64,000 nt of DNA from Todiramphus chloris collaris (GCA_025345505.1 JANVCC010000130.1:2819350-2883349); one strand, 5' to 3'. Positions 1 to 13,735 are shown, counted from the stretch's first letter. Notes: generated by a model not told the origin, from the letters alone. Program-made: numbers and translations.

Positions 1-3000
1 CTGGGGACCTTCACAGATGAGAGACCCCAAAGGCACAGAGGAGCATCCTTACAGGCACTGCCACTGCTGAGATCCCAGCAAGCCTAGGCACGCAGAAAGC
101 ATGTCTTGAAAAACAGCCTGGTACAGCACATCCCTGGCACAGCGCATCCCTGAAGTGAACCCTTGAGATTTTGCTCGCTACGTGCGTCCAACCCCATTCT
201 CTCCCACAACTGCAGCTACGTATGTCTCCTGGGACCATGTGTTTCTACACTGGTTACCAGATATGAATCTGAGCATCTGTGCCCAAAATGCAGCGAGAAT
301 TGCCAGGAGGAGAGAAGAGACAATGAGTGAATTTTCTCGATTCTGCTCTGCAAATGATCAGGTCCTGAGCTTTGAGCTCTGCTACGCTGCCCCAACTCCT
401 TGGCTCTTTGGTACGTGTCAGCTTGGGGAGTGCTGCAGAGCAGGACTTACCTTTTCCAAACCCTTTGCTTCTGCCTTTTGACAGCCAGGCAGTCCCCACA
501 GGACAAAGTCCTAACATGCCCAGAGCCAAGTTTCATGCCCAGAAATATTTCTGGCTTCAATTTCACTTCAGGCTTTGGGGAAAATAGGAGTGCTTTGAAA
601 GACTGCCATTTCATCATCTATGTCACAGAAAACTTGTGCAGTGAATGTGCCCAAAGGAATGACCCACAGGAATGACAGGGCTTGAGCAGACAGGATGATC
701 CAAGGCAGTGAAAGCAAAAAGTCACATTTTGAGGAGTGTTTTAATAGTCTGCAGATAATTAAAAGGAGACCCCAGGACCAATAAAGCTGGGTCTAGCCTG
801 TCTCCCAGGATGTGGACCATCCTCTCTTGACCTGCTCTGCATGTGAATTGCCTGGATGTGGCTGCAGGATTCTGCAGTGCCTTGAATACCCAGAGAAGTG
901 TCTTACCCAGCAGGACAGTCAGGGCTTTGACATTTCTGAGACTCCTCTATGCAGGACTGTTATTATTCCCCTTCATTTTACAATTTATTTTTTTAACACC
1001 TCTTTTCTTTTGTTAGTGTTTCTACAAACAGTCTGGAGAGGCCCCAGAGCTTGGAGTTACCAGCCATCGCCTTTCAAAACCATGGTAAAGTACCTGGGTC
1101 TGATAGCTGAGGGATCTCCTGGCTCTCTGTTTGCAGGAAGGCCATTTCCAGAACCAGAACTGTGGGTCTGCACTCACACCAGGATCAGGACTGGCTTCTC
1201 CTCTTCTCTGGCCTTGCAACAGACAATGTGAGACCAGTGAAGAGCAACAAACCCAGGACGGAGTCTCAGACCTGGGCTGCTGGTGGTCTGATTACAGCTG
1301 CTTCATGCAACCAGAACAAGCCCCTGGGTGGGAAATCTGGAGGACCAAAGGGCTACCAGCACTATTCTAATGCTAAAAATTAGGTCAAAAGGGTACCCAA
1401 AGGATGAAGGGACCACATAGCCTGGCAAGTGTGGCAGGGTAGCCTTGGAGAGGCATCCTGGCACTGAGTCCTGCAGGAAGGATCAGGAGGAAAGGGGGTC
1501 TCTGAAGTTTCATCCCAAACCTGGGGCACAGGGGAGCAGTGACAGCCCTGTTTTCCTTGGTGACTGCTGAGGGGTGGAGGCTGGTGTGGAAGAATTAATG
1601 GGGTGCAGACTGTGGGTGGTATCATCACCTCCTCCTGCCCACATGACTGCTTGATGCCTCCTCTTCATCACTTCCATTTGAAAAAATGAGGGTAGTGCCT
1701 CATGCTTGAAGTTGGTTTCATTAATATCTGTGCTCTAGAGAACATTTCTGTGAGGAGACATCGATGTTCATGTTTTCATTGCCATCGCTGCAATTCTGTG
1801 TATCTCTGGTATCAAAACCCATGGGCTGTTAGACATCAGGATGACCTCATGGAGACTCTGCTGCTTAATGTCATTCCCTGGATGTGGGTGCAGTAACCCA
1901 ATAGTATAGTGTGATTTACTCACTTAGGTTTTCCCCTCCCAGAGCTACTTCCTTTAGGATTTTCCTCCTGTATCTAACCCCATAAATGCCCTGCTCGTTT
2001 CCCATATGTAGAATGTGGGTAGCGAGGCAAGTCTGCAAAGTTCTCTCACACCTCTTGTCTCGATTGCCCCAGGTCATGCTTAGAGCTGTGTATCTTACAT
2101 GAAGTCATACACATGTCTGGTCATACCCCTTTGCTCCCTCGGGGACCCAGCACAGGCTCTGGCTGCTCAGAGCTGGTTTTCCCTTGCGTGGGTGGTGTGT
2201 GGCCCTACAACTCCTGGTTCCCTACCCCCCTCACCAACTCTGGGGTCATGCCTCCAACCCCTTCTACTGCAAGCTCCGGGCTGCTTCAGGTGCACCAGGG
2301 TTTGAGCCAAAGCTTTTGGAGTGGGTTGCCCTCCAGGCATGCCCTGTGGGCTTGGAGCTGGAGCTCCTAAGTGGGGTGCTGCTCCTCCTGCATCTCTCTG
2401 CTCCTCAGCATCTCTGGGCTGTAAATGCTTGAATGTGTTTAAGTGTGTTTAAGGCTCTCACCTGTCATTTGTGTGTCATAATAATTTAGATGTGGCAAAG
2501 GTAGCAAGAGTCATTCTGGGTTTCCCTGCGAAGAGTTGGAGGTCAGGTCACATGCATAAGGGGACAGGACTTCCTTTAGGGTTTCAGGAAAGGCTGGGAC
2601 CCAGTTTGGAGTGCCAAAACTGGAGTAGCAGTGCAAGCCCTGCCATGGGAATGGGCGCGTGTTGCTGCAGTGGTGTTTGCATGGGTTTAGCACGGCAGCA
2701 CCCACGGGAGTGGGCGATGCTATTCCGCTGCCGCTGGGTTCAGCTGCCATGCAAATCACCGATGGCATTTTACAGGAGACTTTTATCTGTGTGGCGATGT
2801 TTGTGCTTAGGGTCAGGTCTATTTTTGCTACTACGCCATGTATTTTTAAATTGAGTTTGAATGGCACACAATGCCCGCAGCGCAGCTCTTTTCAGATCAT
2901 CTGTCATGCCAGAAAATGATTTTGAATGTCTGTCTGCTCATTTCAAGCTAAATATTTATTCTGTAATTAGACTGTTTTGTTTCAAATGCTTTTAAAAAAA

Positions 3001-5156
3001 ATATAAAATAACAAGCTAGTTATGAACGAGAAGTCAGTATTATTAGGCTGCCTAAGTATGATGGCAATGTGTGGCTGAAGAGTGAAAAGGTTCTGCAAAG
3101 CTGGTGTGGGTGTTTAGTCTTCACAAAATAGTCCTCTATTTCTTCCCCTCCCCCTCTTTTCATCGCTGTAAAAATCTGCTCTATTAATTTCAAAGCCAGG
3201 ACGTGCTGGGGATACTGCAGCTGCGTGTGTGAAGCAAAGTCCTCAGCCCAACCTCTTGCCACCTGGCCGGGCTCCTCAGCGCTGTCTCCCCAGCTGGGCT
3301 CTCATTCCTGCAGATCCATCGATGCCCTGGCCCAAGGATGGTGTCTGTGTCCCGTCCCCCTGCCCAGGGGCTGCAGTGCAGCCCCTGTGTGCTGTGGCAG
3401 TGCTGGTGGCATCTCTGTGACGCAGTGCCCTGGTCCATGGTACGGCCTGTGTGTGAAAAATGATGGGCATCTGGGGCAAATACAGTTTAATGTTGTCCTG
3501 CTGCAAGAGAACATGTTGCAACTCACGTGCTCTTGCAGACATGGAGGGAGTCCTGCTCTTGCAGGACTCTGCTTGCACACGTGAGCAAAGACAGAAGGGA
3601 AGAAACAAGTTTCATACTTCACCGAAGCACCGGGAAAACATTTGCTGCTCTTGCAATTTTACTCCTGAGATGGCCAAAACCGCGGCTTCTGAACACTTGT
3701 GAGTTCACGGGGTTGGGGGTGAGCAGAAGAAAGCAAATTTGATGCCAATCCAATCTCACTTAGGCTGAAAAATACTTCTTTTAGGTTCCTGGCAAGCCAG
3801 AAGCCTCCTGATGTCCTGATGGTGTGTTGCATCAGGGGGTCTACATGGTTTGATTTTGCTTTCGAATGAAAACATTTCATAGGAGACCTTGCTCCCAGCT
3901 CTGCTCCCAAGACAGGTCTCCCTCTAACCCTCAATATACTCCTGGACTCTGACCTCCATGTCCTGCAACAAGGCAAGGAGCAAGGCACCATGGTGGCTTC
4001 CTCCCTGCTCCCTGATGCTGCACAACCCGGGGCTCCCTCCCCCTGCCTGGCAGGAGTGTGAGGAACCCACCCCAGAGCTCCTGGGCTCTTGGCGACGCGC
4101 ATCGGGGGGCTGCCTCTGGATGTCACATGCTGCCCAGTGAAGAGCAGCACAACACAGGCACATCAGGGGATGTTTTCATGTTAACAAGGGCAGGGAATTG
4201 CAAAATTCGTGGCTGTGGGGATAATAAACTAGAGAGAAATTAAAGGTAAGAAGGATAAAAATTTAGATTTATACCTACATTATTACTTCAGAGGACACAA
4301 CAGGTAGCTAAGTTGCTAGGGAAGTTGGAGGATTTGATTTTGGGAGCGTCTACAAGTGAGAGTTTCCCTGTGGACCTGAATTCAGTGCCAGGGGAACTCT
4401 GCCTCAGAGCACAACCTTTCTTTTAATTACTTCTATCTTAATTTGTATGAAGTAATTGTATGTTATTAAATGATCCCACTCAATGTAACGTAACTTTGTA
4501 CTAGCAGTAGAGGCTTTTATTTTTCTCATCCTGTACAAATAAGAGATCCATCCACTGGCTGTTTTGTAAATAACCTTGCTTGTCTCACCCCTGCCAAGGG
4601 GTGGCCCTTCTTTTTCTTCTTCAACTTCTCACCTCTGATGGCTTTAGGTTACATTATTTCCTGTCCACATGCCTAAAGCCAAGTTAAAATATGCTGCCTG
4701 TAGTAGTTAGTCATATTTGCTAAGACTCTGCTTACACTGTTGCCTTATTGCATCTGCTCAGGTTACCCTATAGGAGCAGGTAATGCTGACAGAGGTGCTC
4801 TGACCAACTGCAGGAGGTGGGATTAGGCGTTGCTTCTTCACACCATATATATCTGTACCCACTGGATGGTGATAGGCTGGGGTGCACAAGCTTGCTCAGT
4901 CCTGGAGTTATAATTCGGAGCAGAGCGATTAAGGCTTTGGCTTACTATGAAGCTGACATCTCTCCTCCTCCATCAGTGTTTTCTGTAGATTTGCGTGTCT
5001 CCCTCACCCCCAGTCATGCAGCATCTTTTGTAATGGTGTGGGATGTCCTGCAAGGCAGGTCCTGTGAGTGTGCTGATAAATCATCTTGCTTTGGACACAG
5101 TAGATCTCTGCTTGGCCAGTGGCCCCAGCTGGGCTATGGACCACGCTCACCATGGC

Positions 5157-5194
5157 GGTGAGATGTTTGGCCTGTGGTGAGATGTTTGGCCTGT
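5157..5194. repeat. 19-bp tandem duplication
   Basis: The unit ggtgagatgtttggcctgt occurs twice in immediate succession and is followed by a partial third start (gatgag). The two copies are identical. It looks like a small slippage duplication with no evident function. Confidence 0.85.
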
Positions 5195-7526
5195 GATGAG
5201 ACTTAGGAGCTCATTCTTGCATGCCAGTGCTTCTTTCCAGGACAGTTTTTTTATGCAGTGCCTGAAGTGTTAACACCAGCAGGTGCAATGTGCTTCAGAG
5301 GAAGTGTCCGTAGCTTTGTTCCTCAGGCTGGAAATCCCTTCCGCCGGGGCAGACATCAGTCCTGTTTGACAACACCTCTCTGCCAGCAGCTCCCCCGTTT
5401 TGTTCCTTTCCCCTGGTGAGCTGATTTTCTCCTACACACTTGCAGAAGCATCACTGGTGGCTGCTGCCACCACACCACAGCCAGCTGGGCACACGCAAGT
5501 CTCACTCTTTCAGTTGGCAGTTAACAATGGCCAGAGGTTGGCCACGGTGCTGGGACACAAGCCTGGCATGTTTGTGGTGATCCTGGTGTTGCAGTTCATA
5601 TGGATCTCTTCTGGATACATTCCTCCAAGCTCTCACATTAGGAAACTGACTCAGGAATGCCATGAGCTTCATTACAGTTTCTGCTAAATTTTTAGCCCAA
5701 GTCATCACAACGTATCTTGAAAGCTTTTCGATCTGGTGGCTTAGGGATGCTGTTTGTGGAGCTGGTGGGATGATCCCACAGGGAAAACCCTGCTGGTGCT
5801 CATGGTGTGCCAGTGCCAAGGAGAACCTCCAGCTGCAGAGGCCGCAGAGTGGAGAAGGTGTCATCAAAACCCCCAGTTTTCTCTCCCAGTGGGGAAGAGC
5901 GGGGAAGACGGGGGAAGAACAAGATCAGCTGAGGCTGGCATGGAGCCCTGACTGCTCAGCATGGAGGATTCACCCTGGGAAAGGCTGCATAGTGCAGGGT
6001 GTGTTTACCGTGGCAAGGGAGAGGCACACGGACCTGCAGCTGGCAGCTGCTCACCCCTGTTGCACATGGTTGACCACTGGTCTGTGTCTCCTCCCTTTGT
6101 GGATGTGAGGATGGCTGGAAGGAGGTAGGGAAGAGATCAGCTGCTGCCAGAGCAGCTTATGGCTCCCTCAGTCTGCATTGACTTGTGTAAACTAAGCCAA
6201 GTCTGGACATCAGTCTGGGGTGGGATAGGCTGGAGGAGGGTCACTGGGTTGAGTCAAAGCTCCAGACATTACCAGAGAGATTAAGAGAAAGTATCAAAAG
6301 TGCAAGGCACTGAAAATAGGAGAAAAACATATGTAGAGGAACTATTACAGAAGATAGAATATTACCTGTTCTACTAATTCAGCAAGAATGGAGATCCCAA
6401 AATGTTCATGAACATGGATATCTGACCAGGATAGCATTTGGAAAAAAAATTGATGGAGAGATGATTGCAGGAAATACTGCTCCAGCTGGGGAAGGACAGC
6501 TCTGTCAGGGGATTACTTGATGCTCTGCTTTCCTTTGGATATAGCTGATACTGCTTTCAATTGTTTATGGATCACATGTGAACCTGAAAAAAAAAAAAAA
6601 ATTCCCCCACCCCTAAACAATACAGTTAGCTTCCAGAAAACCTAATTTCCCACATCAGCTGACGGATGGTTATCTTTTTCTTTTTTTTTTCTTGAAAATC
6701 ATCTGTGGTGCAAGAAGCTTCACATTAGTCATCTTGTGCTGTGAGGACTGGCTCCCACCTTCTTTGATGTGGCTGCATACACAGGCCTTGACCCATGAAG
6801 AAAAATGGGTGCGTATGAAGGAACTTATTTTGGCCATTGGGCCTCGTGGCTTCACCTCTCCCAGTACATCTCACCCTGTGTCATTTCCATATCACCAGTG
6901 TCTTCCAGTGCTTCCTCACAGTCAGCTTTGTCCTGCAGAAGCTCAGAGACCTGTAGGTTCTTGTTGCTAGTAGCTATCAACTATTTTTGGAAAATAGATT
7001 GAAAATCTCATGTCCCAGTGGAGTCTGTTTTAGGCCTGGGCTGTGAAGGCTAAGCACAAATCCCATCAGGAACGGCCAGTATTTTGTATATGTGTCCATG
7101 GAGGCTAATGAGTCTCCCCGGAGGAACCGATGTGGGGTGCCACCTCTGACTGATGATTTGGGCAAGAGGAGGGGATGCCTGTGCTGGGGCTGGCGGGGTG
7201 TGCACTTTCCAGCACAGCACAACAGAACTGGGAGGAAAGGGGAGCAGAGCAGCAGCAAAACCAGAGAAACCATCTTCATCACGATGCCTTTCTGACGGCA
7301 CCACGTCTACTGCCTGTACGGTGTAGCCTTCAGTCACACCCCACGCGAAGAAGATGAAATATGAGACATCTGGAGAAAGAGGAGGAGGGAAAATAACATG
7401 GAAAGGGGAATGTCCAGGAGAAGGAAACATTTCTGCTGGGGAAGTGAAGCAAGGGGAGCATCTCTCTTAGGACTGCCAGGCAGCAAGAGCGGTTAGCACA
7501 AAGCACGGTGGAGACTGGCACCAACT

Positions 7527-7539
7527 CTCCCTCTTGTGG
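7527..7539 (-). promoter_or_regulatory. CTCF-like motif, minus strand
   Basis: The minus strand reads CCACAAGAGGGAG, preceded by TGT. This fits the vertebrate CTCF core (CCACNAGRKGGC-like) except near its 3' end. It is a motif match only, with no occupancy evidence. It points away from the plus-strand CTCF-like motif at 13,495. Confidence 0.35.
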
Positions 7540-10500
7540 ACATTCCCCTATATTTTATCTAGTGCCTGGTAGCTGCCGCTGCTCCTAAGCAGTCTTGAAC
7601 CTCTGACGGTTTTATCGTAAACTGTAATCAGATGGTTGGATGTGATGGTTCGTAGTACCTCCTGTATGAAATATCCCTGTGAATTAGACCAAGAGAGCGG
7701 GACGATCTGCAGAGCCGGCACTTGGTGTACCCTGGCATCAGGTTCATCGTTCAGCAGACGAGAGACACCTATCTGTCCATAAGGTCAGACTGGCTAGGAC
7801 TTCACTTTCCTTCTCTCCTCCCAATTTGCTCAAGTCAGGTTTTCAAAAAAACAAAAACAAACAACAAAAAAAGACTTTCTCATGTTCTGACCTGAATTTC
7901 CACCTGAACTCTCCCCCTGACCCCAAAGACACCCTCTTAGCCCAGGTTATTCTCGGTGACTGAAACATTTGTAATACCTGTTTTTTTTCTGGTCTATCTG
8001 CAGTCCCATTTCTTCTCCAGACTTTTTGATCTGTGATCCCAGTGTTGTCCCTTGCCTGTTATTTTTTTATGACCTGGACCCTCTCTGCCCCAATAAACAG
8101 ATGAGGCTGGGTCTGTCCAATATACCTTTCTCAGGTCTATAAGGTACAGGCGTGCAAGAGCAGCTGATAAACCCTGGCCTTTTGCTCGGGAGGATAATAA
8201 ATCCAATGTAACTTGGCCCTTGCTGTAAACTCATAAATAGACAGAAAGTTAGAGCCGAAACCCAGGGAAGGAACATGAGAGCAGAGAGCCACCATGTGTG
8301 ACAAGATCTCTGCTTCATCTGATGGGGAAAGAAATAAAAGGACTGCAGGCTAAGATAAGTAATTTCCAAGCAGATGCTGCCACAGACCAGCTGGATCTGA
8401 CCAGCTGAGCCACCAGCACTTGGAGCATTTAGCAGAAGGAGGAAGATCAAAAAATAAAACCATGGTGTTTGGGGAACTTGCAATTAAAAAGGTGCCAGGG
8501 GTGGGAACCCTGTGCAGTACAGAGATTTTTGAGGGTAATGGAGCTTCATTTTCATTGCCTTTTTTTTTTTGAATGGATGTTCCTTGATGCTGTTTGTGAA
8601 TGGCTAAAAAGCGCTTAGCAGATCTTTGTGAATTGGTTAGTCTGTTGTAGAGTCACCAAGTCAGCAGGATTTCTAGCAGTTTGACCTAGTAAGGCTGCAG
8701 CCACGTCTGAAATACATTTTGGGGAGCACATATAAGAGGATTAAAAAATGCTGCCTAAGACAAACACAAGCATGCAAATATAACCTTGGGAAGTCCTTTA
8801 GTCTCAAGTTGCTGTCATGAGGCAGGATTGTTCCTGTTTCTTACACTTTTCCTGGGCATCTGCCTCTAGTTCTGTTGGGGGAAGAGGCCAGATGAGCTTC
8901 TGGCTGTCCATGGATCCTGAGTATGTAAGATGCCTGCAGGTGAGCTTTCCAAAGGTGCCCAGCCTGGGACATCTGTATGTGAAACCCTAGACCCCAAACA
9001 GCTGAGAGGGCTCACCAGGCTGGGCATTTGGCAGGAATGCTGTGCTATACTTGTACCACTACCAAAGCAACAACAGGAGTAGGCTTCGCAGTGTAGGTGA
9101 GATCTTCCAGTACATGTTTTTTTGGGCCAGTATCGTGTAACAAGTATCAAGCTCCAGCATTGTGGTTGTCTTGCCATCAGGACCCTAAAGTGGACAAATC
9201 AAAAGATCTGATTGCAAGCACAGCAATGAAAATGAGATGAGGTTGAAAGAATGACGATAATGAGGAAGAGATGCAGAAGAGAGCCCCCATCCCAAAGTCA
9301 GTGGTAAAGGCTGTACTCAGGCAGCCAGGCCACCAGCACTGTTTAGGGTGCTCACTGCCACCCGGTGTTGATCTGCTTGAAACAAACTTTTATTTTTTGC
9401 CAAGTATTTTTTGCAGAGGGATCAGTTTCCCTGCAGGCATTCTCCAGAAGACAAGCAGAGCACAGAAAGCACTACTGGAATAAGAACTGCTTAAATTGGT
9501 GCTGCTTCTCAGAAGAGAATAAGACCTGGTTGTCCCTCTCCTCCCTAATGGAGCACTTGGCGTCGGAAAGATAATGCAAAATGAGACTGTGAACTTTGAA
9601 AAGGGCCAGCTGCAGTTGGAAGTGAGAACCTGTTGGAGCTCATTAAAAGGCAAGTGTAAACGTCAATACAAATGAGGGGTAGATCTTGGCTTCCCCATGG
9701 GCTCTTATTGTGCAGAAGCTCCCTGTGTTGCGAATGAGAGGCCATTTTGGAGGCAAAGGGGTAAAAAAGTGTATCTGTTTCCTCACTTTTCACCTCATGA
9801 AACTCAATCAAAGGGAAACCCTAATTTGTGTGTGCTTGTGCTACTGGTTAGACAGTGCTGCCTGGGGTTTGGGAGGATGGGTATTTCTTTCCCAAGTGAT
9901 GCCTACATAAGTAGCTCTGCCTCTCCCTTTGCCCCTGCCAGTGTCTGCTGGTCTGGCTGTGTGACAAACCAGACTGCAGAACTGATCTGGCTTCAAAATA
10001 AACTCAACAAAAGATAAATGCAGTTACTTTAAACCCAGATGAGTTCCTTGATCCCATTCATTTAAAGCCCTCATAAAGAGCTTTGCAAGCATCATGGGGT
10101 GGGGAAGGCTGTGCTGGCACTGACTCCAAATCCAATTTAAAAACATTCACAGCCTCATATTAAGTGCTGTGTGTTGTGGCCTGGCTAAGTCCTCTTCCTT
10201 GAGGAGCAGCACAGACAGGAGAGAGTTTATGGAGAGAGTTTACCTATCAGCCAGGCACTGCCAGCTCCCTGCAGGAGTGTGTCCCAAGGAAGGCTGGGTG
10301 CGGAAAGGGAAAGGGTGCTTGTTTGCATGGTGGCTCAGCTTTACCACCTGTGATGCTGTTCTTGTTCTGGTCTGAGCCATGCTGCAATTGCTGCTGCCTT
10401 TGCAGGCATGAATGGCTCTCCAGCAACACTTGGCCATGCCCAAAGCACACCCCACGCTCTTGCGGGGCAATACAGCTTGAAAGGTGCCATTTGCACCCAT

Positions 10501-11682
10501 ATTCCCAAGGCAACAGGAAGAGAGGGATGAGAACCCTTTCTGGCATAAGGAGTGGTGTGGGAACAGCCACCCCTTCCAGCTGCCTGGATTTCAGTCTAAC
10601 CCGACCATGCATCCCAGCTGCAGCCACGCTGCAAACACCTCTGTTTCAGCTTCCTATGCGTAGCTCTGAGCTACAGAGTTCAGGGTGTCGGGCAGACACA
10701 CAATACTGCAGGCATGCTGGTTGCTTGACTTCTTTTGTCCGAGTGTGTTTTTGTGGCCCTTGTCTTTTCCTGTTGTTCTTTGTCAGGCTCTAGTTACAGT
10801 ATTTTGTTGGTGGGACGAGGGAGGAATTCCCCTCTTGCTTTATGATGTCAGTAAGTAGCAGACAAGTCCCCGTGTGCCACTGCAGTGTTATGAAGAGTAA
10901 TCCACCTGAAGGGACTGTGGTGTGCCACAGCTTCTTCAAGCCTTCCTGCTGACTCCTAGAGATCTCCAGAGTCTCGCTGGTATAATCCCTGTTCTTACCA
11001 TCAAAAAAATATTTCCTCCCTTTGCTCCTGGAATGGGCAAGGCTTCAAAATCTGCCTGTTGTTTTCTAATCATACTCCTCCTTCCTTTAACTGCACTCGC
11101 AGTTTCCCACAGAAATCCGCAGTCCTTCTGTGCCCTCGTTTCCCAGCCCTTCAGAGGAGGTTTGCATCCCCAGAGAGCAAACTCATGCAGCCTCGGAGAC
11201 AGCCTCTGCTTCTATCTTGGAGCTTAAATATTCTGGTCCCAGGCCGCCCTGCTGCTTTCCTGCTTGTTCTCCCACTGATCCCAAGTACTGGCCTGTAATA
11301 AGTGTCCTGCTTAATTCAGATCCATGTTTTGCCCAGGTGCTGTGCAGTGTCACGTAGACCGTGATGATGCCTCGATGACTGCACGGGAGCTATGGGTCAT
11401 GCCTGCTTTATCTTGTGTACCATCTGTAAAAAGAAAATGACTGAGTCATAAAGTGCCTGCCTGATAGTCACCGATGGATGGATCCTGTGAGCACTGAGGG
11501 AAAGGTAAAGCTACCTCTGACTTTATGGCACAGGGCACTACCCCTGAAAGAATCCATGCCGAGATACTAGTAAGTACGTAGCACAGCTCTGCAAACTCAC
11601 AGCCCAAACCTTGTCCTGATGCTGAAATCTCCTCCTCCTAATCCTTCCTCTTCCTTGTAAGCAAGAGTCCGGGGTCACCTCT

Positions 11683-11748
11683 CAGCTGCTGAAATCCATC
11701 AGTGTGCTGGAGCCCTGCCTGGAGGCACTGCTAAAAATAGTATTTAAG
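11683..11748 (+). promoter_or_regulatory. Candidate muscle element: E-box, MEF2 site, TATA-like box
   Basis: An E-box CAGCTG at 11,683-11,688 lies 42 bases before an exact MEF2 consensus CTAAAAATAG at 11,731-11,740. A TATA-like TATTTAAG follows immediately at 11,741-11,748. E-box plus MEF2 pairs are the usual grammar of skeletal and cardiac muscle enhancers. The cluster sits about 4.5 kb upstream of the MB start, so an MB enhancer or an alternative upstream MB promoter is a reasonable inference. The motifs are short and could occur by chance. Confidence 0.4.
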
Positions 11749-13441
11749 AGCAAGGGGAAGAAGAGCGAGTCTGGAAGGTATTTGTCCACTGCCACCACCA
11801 GTTAGACTCCAACTTGTTTCCTACCAGAGGTAGAGGCTGTGCAGTGCCATGCAGCTTCATATGGTGCTCTTATCTGACAGCCTTCCGATCCTCTGAATAC
11901 TGAAGTCAACAACAGAGCTGAGGAAAACACCAATGCTCTTGCCTTGCTATGGGTGTAGGATTCCATTACTATTGCCCTTATCTCCCTGGCTAACGCTGCC
12001 GGGAGCACAAGGTCTCACCTGTCAGTCTGCATGTACTGAGCTACAGGCTCCTGAAACAAAGTGCAAATTAATCTCTTAGAAGCAGCCGTCTTTTCAGCAA
12101 AATGCCATAGAAACCATGGCTGCAATACGGAGGGCCTTTTCCTCAGCATTATGCAATAGGTAATTATGTAAGTTGGTGTTATATAATAATCCTGGCTTTT
12201 TCGGAGCTCCAGCCTCCTCCTGACCGCTCCTATGGCAAAGCAGTGTGTACCACGCTTATGTCACACCATGCTGTATACAACCCAGGGTCACAGCAGAGTT
12301 GGGGCTGTTGCCACAGCTGTAGGACCCTTGGCTGCTCTCAGGGTTTTGTTGTTTGGTTGGTTTTGTGTTTTTTTTAATTGTATTATGGGGGAAAAGACTC
12401 ATTGAAAAGAAGAGAAGTACTTGGTGAAAATATCTGGTTTTCCCTCTGAGCTGTTTCGCTGTGTAAGCACACAAGATTTGGGTTGTTTCTTGAGGAAAAT
12501 GGACTGGGTTTTGGAGCATCTCTCTCTCTTATTTGCTCAAAATTTTATTTCAAGAAATTACTTCAAATGAACAAAAAAAGAAAAATCCATGATTTCTGCT
12601 AGTGCCTCTATTTTGGGTACACATTTCCCTACTTGCGGCAGGTCTGGTTGCAGAGAAGATAAGGTTAGAAATCACTGGTGATTTGGTATATTAACTGCCA
12701 AGGCAATGTGGGGGACTGCTGAGCTCTCTGACGTTCACCTCACAGGCTGGAGGTGGATTTCTCTCTTCACAACAGTACTACCCTCAGAAAAAAATCGAAT
12801 GTGGCCAAAGACACCTGGAGCTGGTTCCTCCCTGGTGTGTGATTCCTGCCGTACCTCCAGGCTCTGCATGGCTGGCTGTGCCTCATATTAATAACTACCA
12901 AACAGCTGGTCTTTCTACAACCATACTCAAGAGCCCGTCCTTGCTCTTTCACTGGTGTGTCTGTGGGCTCAGGGAAGTCATAGAACTTCTTCGATCCCTC
13001 ATAAATGGAAAAACAAGAGTCTTTTCCATTCGTGGGATTGTGGCATGGTCTAACTTCATTAATGCCTGTAGAAAGGCTTCTCATCTGTTGAGGGAAGAGC
13101 AAGGCAGAGGTGAGACTGTACCCACCATTTTGCCAGAAATGTCTCTTCCCCTGCGTGCTGTGCCCGTTAGGTGAGGGGACCTTTCCTAACCACCATTTAG
13201 TAACATTTTTTGGGTAGAAACAAGCCCCACTAAGCCCGAAGGACAGCCTTCCTCCTCAGCAGTACCCGAGGCTTGGCTGTGGCTCTGCTGCTGTCCCATG
13301 AGCCCCTTACAAAAGTTCTGCCACCTGCCACCCAACAGCAGCAAGTGCCCTGTCCAGCAGTCCTGCATGTCCTGCGGTCACTCTCCCACCTCCGAAATTT
13401 GAGGGCTACTGTGTTGGCCACCTCCTGGAGTCCTCCAGATC

Positions 13442-13735
13442 CCAGTTAGTGGCTTGGCCGTGGCCTCCAGTCCCCGTGGCTTTGTCGCCCGTGGCCACTA
13501 GATGGTAGCAAGCCCTGGCCGACAGAGCTGGGCTGCTGCAACGCCTCCAGCTCGGGCAGGGGGAAGTCCCCGTCCGGGTGGTCCCGGTCCACTCGGGGGG
13601 CTTTGCAACCAGGCGACAGCACCCGCATCACGCCAAAACGTAGCCAAAAACGTCAGCCATCCGTTTCCATCTCGTGTAGCTAGAGTGCCTGAGGTGTGGA
13701 CGTGGATGCATGGCCACGCGGCTCTGCTGTGGCCA
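13442..13735. promoter_or_regulatory. CpG-rich patch upstream of MB
   Basis: This stretch is visibly richer in G, C and CpG dinucleotides than its surroundings (cgcccgtgg, gtccgggtggtcccgg, cactcgggggg, cgcatcacgcc). It carries a strong CTCF-like motif at 13,495. Its open frames have no recognisable homology. It may be an unmethylated regulatory element about 2.7 kb upstream of MB; a noncoding first exon cannot be excluded. Confidence 0.4.
13495..13509 (+). promoter_or_regulatory. CTCF-like motif, plus strand
   Basis: CCACTAGATGGTAGC, preceded by TGG, matches the CTCF core in nearly every constrained position (CCA, AG, GG, G). It lies inside the CpG-rich patch upstream of MB, a plausible place for an insulator or loop anchor. 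This is motif evidence only. Confidence 0.45.

Larger units (their letters stand above)
1..11640. other. Intergenic DNA upstream of MB, no gene recognised
   Basis: All open frames here are short (156 residues or fewer), overlap one another on both strands, and show no family motif I recognise. No splice-linked exon series, tRNA or rRNA was evident. The stretch holds a 19-bp tandem duplication near 5.16 kb, a CTCF-like motif near 7.53 kb, several A-rich runs (for example 6,586-6,600 and 7,846-7,872) and otherwise unremarkable mixed sequence. It could contain regulatory DNA or untranslated exons that cannot be seen by eye. Confidence 0.6.

Noticed and set aside
6586-6600. Poly-A run as a retrocopy tail
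   Set aside because: The preceding sequence has no coding similarity or poly(A) signal and no target-site duplication was seen.
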